The position numbers and the translations under genes were made by a program. Positions 61,318 through 64,000 of a stretch of DNA of 64,000 bases are shown one piece after another. Source of the DNA: CALWOS01 sp963595735. Lineage in GTDB: Bacteria; Bacillota; Clostridia; Oscillospirales; Oscillospiraceae. Position 1 is the first letter of the stretch. Each line of letters begins with the position of its first letter. A model generated the notes under the pieces. That model worked only from the letters and a program-made list of their open reading frames with translations. It ran no database searches and was not told the DNA's origin. The stretch covers positions 1 through 64,000 of the forward strand of contig CAVBJJ010000004.1 of the NCBI GenBank assembly GCA_963595735.1, in the 5' to 3' direction.

Positions 61318-62748
61318 ATGCCCAGCGAATGGAACCGCGCGCCCGGCGCGCTGCACAAGCTGTATCTGTCCAATACCGACGCGTTTTACAAGGCCTGTGG
61401 CAGCTGCCCGGCGCAGGAGGTAGACGATTTTATCCGCCGTTGTGCGCTGGAGCTGTGGAGCCGTTCTTCCGCCATCACCCAGGCTCATGCGGACAGCCTC
61501 AACCAACTGTATTCCCGGGGGCAGCCCCAGCCACAGCAGCTGCTGTGGGAGCTGACGGGCGCGGTATGCCAACACAGTAAAACGGAATTTCTCCCGCCGC
61601 TGCTTTTCTGGACACTGACGGAGCGGGACGCCAAGGACAAAGGGCAGCGCTCCCGGCTGTTTATCCGGATGCTGACCAACATCCTCCTGTGTCTTGCGGC
61701 GGTGGATGACGAGGTAAGCGCGGCGGAGGCGGCCTACATCACCGACTGCGGGGAAAAGCTTTCCGCCATCTGCGACGCCGCCGGGGTCAAACCCGGCAAG
61801 CCCGGTCTGCGGGCGGCGGACTATGTGACCTGCGGCGCGGAAAGCTTTTTGCACCAAGCTCCGGCGCAGACAAAAACCGCGCAGGCCGCCGCTGTCCAAG
61901 CTGCCGCGTCCCCGGACGCTGCCGCCGCGCCGGAAAAGCCGGATCTGGACTCGCTGCTGGCGCAGCTGGAGGAGCTGGTGGGACTGGAGGAAGTGAAGCG
62001 GGATGTAAAAAGTCTGGTCAACCTGATCAAGGTGCGGCAGCTGCGCCGGGAAAACGGCCTGCCCGTGCCGGACATGAGCCTGCACATGGTCTTTCTGGGC
62101 AATCCCGGCACCGGTAAAACAACGGTCGCCCGGCTGCTGGCCGGAATTTATGCCGCCGTCGGCGTGCTGCCCGGCGGACAGCTGGTGGAGGTGGATCGCG
62201 CCGGGCTGGTGGCCGGATATGTGGGACAGACCGCCCTCAAGACCCAGGAGCAGATCCAAAAGGCCATGGGCGGCGTGCTGTTTGTGGACGAGGCCTACAG
62301 CCTTACCGCCGGTGGGGAAAACGACTTCGGCCGGGAGGCCATCGAGACGATCCTCAAGGCCATGGAGGATCACCGGGACAATCTGGTGGTGATCGTTGCC
62401 GGATACACCAAACCCATGGAGCGCTTTCTTTCCTCCAATCCCGGTTTGGAAAGCCGCTTTCACAAGCGCTTTTTCTTTTCCGATTACACCGGGGAGCAGC
62501 TGCTGGATATCTTCCGCCGCCGCTGCGAGAAAAACCGCTACCGCATGACGCCGGAGGCGGAGACCGCCGCCGGCGCGCTGTTCCGGCGAATGTACGAAAC
62601 CCGAGACGAGAACTTCGGCAACGGCCGGGATGTGCGCAACTGCTTTGAGGACGCCATCGCCCGCCACGCCGACCGGGTGGCGCAGCTGCCCCAGCCCGAC
62701 AAGACCGATCTGGTCACGCTTCTGCCAGAGGACATCACCGGAAAATAA
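61318..62748 (+). CDS. CbxX/CbbX-type AAA+ ATPase with a TerB-like N-terminal region
   Basis: A 476-residue cytoplasmic protein. Residues ~1-190 are helical and include LFIRMLTNILLCLAAVDDEVSAAEAAYI, which resembles TerB-type (tellurite resistance-like) domains. A low-complexity linker (AQTKTAQAAAVQAAASPDAA) leads to the AAA+ domain: Walker A GNPGTGKTT (~262), GQTALKTQEQIQKAMGG, Walker B GVLFVDEAYSL, sensor and arginine-finger-type ESRFHKRF, and a C-terminal lid. CbbX relatives remodel Rubisco; Rubisco-less Clostridia carry similar proteins of unknown role. The ATG follows CACAAGGAGGAATCTGCCC; a longer in-frame form is rejected. Confidence 0.85.
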   Translation: MPSEWNRAPGALHKLYLSNTDAFYKACGSCPAQEVDDFIRRCALELWSRSSAITQAHADSLNQLYSRGQPQPQQLLWELTGAVCQHSKTEFLPPLLFWTLTERDAKDKGQRSRLFIRMLTNILLCLAAVDDEVSAAEAAYITDCGEKLSAICDAAGVKPGKPGLRAADYVTCGAESFLHQAPAQTKTAQAAAVQAAASPDAAAAPEKPDLDSLLAQLEELVGLEEVKRDVKSLVNLIKVRQLRRENGLPVPDMSLHMVFLGNPGTGKTTVARLLAGIYAAVGVLPGGQLVEVDRAGLVAGYVGQTALKTQEQIQKAMGGVLFVDEAYSLTAGGENDFGREAIETILKAMEDHRDNLVVIVAGYTKPMERFLSSNPGLESRFHKRFFFSDYTGEQLLDIFRRRCEKNRYRMTPEAETAAGALFRRMYETRDENFGNGRDVRNCFEDAIARHADRVAQLPQPDKTDLVTLLPEDITGK

Positions 62749-62755
62749 AAAATAG

Positions 62756-62796
62756 CAAGCCCAGGGGCACAATTGTAAATTGCGCCCCTGGGCTTG
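62756..62796. terminator. Terminator between the AAA+ gene and the M29 aminopeptidase gene
   Basis: A perfect 13-bp stem (CAAGCCCAGGGGC / GCCCCTGGGCTTG) with a partly paired AT-rich inner loop, then TTTTTCTCTTTTTTT. It lies between convergent genes. Confidence 0.92.
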
Positions 62797-62826
62797 TTTT
62801 TCTCTTTTTTTGATTTTTCAGAACGC

Positions 62827-64000
62827 TTAAAACGCCCAGTTGCCGTCCCGGAAAATGGTCACTGTCTCGCCGGTGGCCGTGGTGCCTACAATGGACAGAT
62901 CCGCCGTGCCGACCATGAAATCCTCGTGGGTGTAGCTCTGGTTCAGGCCGAGGGCTTTCTGCTCCTCCTCGCCCAGCAGCTCCGCGCCCCGCACGCAGTT
63001 GGAATAGGCCGCGCCAAAGGCCAGATGGCAGGAGGCGTTTTCGTCAAACAGAGTGTTGTAAAACAGCACGCCTGTGTTGTTGATGGGGGAGTCATAGCCC
63101 ACCAGCGCCACCTCGCCCAGATAGGAAGCGCCCTCGTCAATGGCAATGGCGGAGCGGAGATATTCCTCTCCCTCCTCCGCGTGCAGATCCACGATCTTGC
63201 CGTCCTTCAGCTCCAGCCAGAAATTCTTGACCAGATTGCCGTTGAGCGCCAAGGGCAGCGCGGAATACACCCGGCCGTTGACCCCCTCCCGGTGGGGCGC
63301 GGTAAAGACCTCCTCCGTGGGGATGTTGGCCACAAACAGGCGATTTGTGCTCAGGCACAGGTCGCTCGCCCCACCCCAAACATGGTTTTGGGGCAGGCGG
63401 ATGTGCAGATCCGTGCCCAAGGAATTGGTATAATGCAGGCTTTCCAGCGCCAGCCCGTTGAGCTTTTCCACCCGGAGATTCGTCTGGTCAATGTGCGTTT
63501 TCCATCGCTGGATGGCCTTGCCGTCCCCGGTGACCCGGCAGGTGGCAAAAATCGCCGCCCAGAGCTTGTCCATGGCCGCAGTCTCGTCCAGCTCCGGAAA
63601 CACCTTTTTCGCCCAGACCTTGGTGGGGTGCGCCCCGATGCACCAGGGGAAGCGGTTGGAGTCCTGCGCCTTGCGGTACTCCTTGGTCACCGCGCCGATG
63701 GCCTTTTGCCAGTTTTGGATGCGGGCAGGGTTCACACCCCGCAGCAGCTCCGGGTCCTCCCCGATGATGTGCAGCGCGCCGATGTTGTTCTCCGCCATCC
63801 AGCGGTAACGCGCCGCCATCCAGTCCGGCACGGCGGTAAAGGATTCCTCCCGGGCGCGGAGATAGCGCATCCGGGTCACAGCGTCGTCCACCCAGCGCAT
63901 GGTCACTTCCCCGGCGCCCAGGTCGTATAGCGCCTGGACGCACTTCCGCCCCAGCTCGGCGCAGTCCACCGGGCAGGAGACCATCACGGTCTGCCCCGGC
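62827..64000 (-). CDS. M29-family metallo-aminopeptidase (partial, 5' end outside the window)
   Basis: The 3' part of a gene of the M29 (aminopeptidase T/AmpS/PepS) family. The readable part runs from PGQTVMVSCPVDCAELG, close to the normal N-terminus, to the C-terminus, about 390 of ~410 residues; the in-window start candidates lie inside this conserved stretch, so the true start is past 64000. Signatures: DQTNLRV, LHIRLPQNHVWGGAS, NIPTEEVFTAPHREG, EEYLRSAIAIDEGASYLGEVALV, and YTHEDFMVG near the end. The enzyme removes N-terminal amino acids from peptides with a divalent metal pair. It is convergent with the AAA+ gene. Confidence 0.92.
   Translation of the reverse strand, partial: PGQTVMVSCPVDCAELGRKCVQALYDLGAGEVTMRWVDDAVTRMRYLRAREESFTAVPDWMAARYRWMAENNIGALHIIGEDPELLRGVNPARIQNWQKAIGAVTKEYRKAQDSNRFPWCIGAHPTKVWAKKVFPELDETAAMDKLWAAIFATCRVTGDGKAIQRWKTHIDQTNLRVEKLNGLALESLHYTNSLGTDLHIRLPQNHVWGGASDLCLSTNRLFVANIPTEEVFTAPHREGVNGRVYSALPLALNGNLVKNFWLELKDGKIVDLHAEEGEEYLRSAIAIDEGASYLGEVALVGYDSPINNTGVLFYNTLFDENASCHLAFGAAYSNCVRGAELLGEEEQKALGLNQSYTHEDFMVGTADLSIVGTTATGETVTIFRDGNWAF

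Overview
The window looks like a chromosomal segment from a high-GC (roughly 60%, judged by eye) anaerobic member of the Bacillota, class Clostridia, most like gut Oscillospirales/Oscillospiraceae. Grounds: an [FeFe] hydrogenase and a fermentative iron alcohol dehydrogenase, phosphate acetyltransferase, S-layer homology (SLH) surface proteins, HemZ plus HemW, AGGAGG-type ribosome sites before nearly every gene, and dispersed intergenic repeats typical of that group. The genus cannot be fixed from the sequence alone.

Layout. 1-8 kb: fermentation and redox block on the minus strand (Fe-alcohol dehydrogenase with a Rex-like operator; HydA with a NuoF-GltD-like partner), then a formate/nitrite-type channel, a low-molecular-weight phosphatase and TcdA. 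8-11 kb: an orphan DUF47 protein and an operon of an ECF transporter S-component with two amidohydrolases. 11-12.4 kb: a low-GC patch with a ribbon-helix-helix protein and a lipoprotein. 12.6-16 kb: a YczE-like membrane protein, a short-chain dehydrogenase and the CCA-adding enzyme. 16-27.4 kb: two very large SLH-anchored surface proteins, one with an FMN-binding domain and GLUG-type repeats, the other with a caspase-fold (clan CD) cysteine-peptidase signature. 27.4-28.2 kb: a structure-rich intergenic region and a tRNA-Asp/tRNA-Thr pair. 28.4-31.7 kb: a stalk-domain surface protein, a stand-alone UDP-GlcNAc pyrophosphorylase-like enzyme and a PocR-AraC regulator. 32-38.4 kb: a beta-CASP nuclease, HemZ, a uridine-kinase-like enzyme and a PAP2 phosphatase, then MntP, TadA and a phosphoribosyltransferase. 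38.5-44 kb: CinA, LepA and an XRE regulator, a DUF6273 protein and Pta. 44-49 kb: HemW, VanW-like protein and MetG. 49.5-52.5 kb: the rpmH-rnpA-yidD-yidC-jag operon. 52.7-56 kb: RsmE, MnmA, a MATE exporter. 56-64 kb: a C39-like peptidase, the CsoR-CopA copper operon (CopA carries a CopZ-like tail with its own internal ribosome site), a CDF exporter, a CbbX-like AAA+ ATPase and a truncated M29 aminopeptidase.

How the parts work together. The left end handles disposal of reductant (hydrogen, alcohol, probably formate/nitrite movement), with operator-like sites suggesting NADH/NAD+ control. The middle supplies cell-surface machinery. The right half is mostly translation, RNA modification, membrane insertion and metal homeostasis. 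No CRISPR array, rRNA operon, phage or intact insertion sequence was seen. The items most worth following up are the flavin-domain giant surface protein, the SLH-anchored peptidase-like protein and its operator-rich upstream region, the in-frame CopA-CopZ overlap, and the ECF/amidohydrolase operon.
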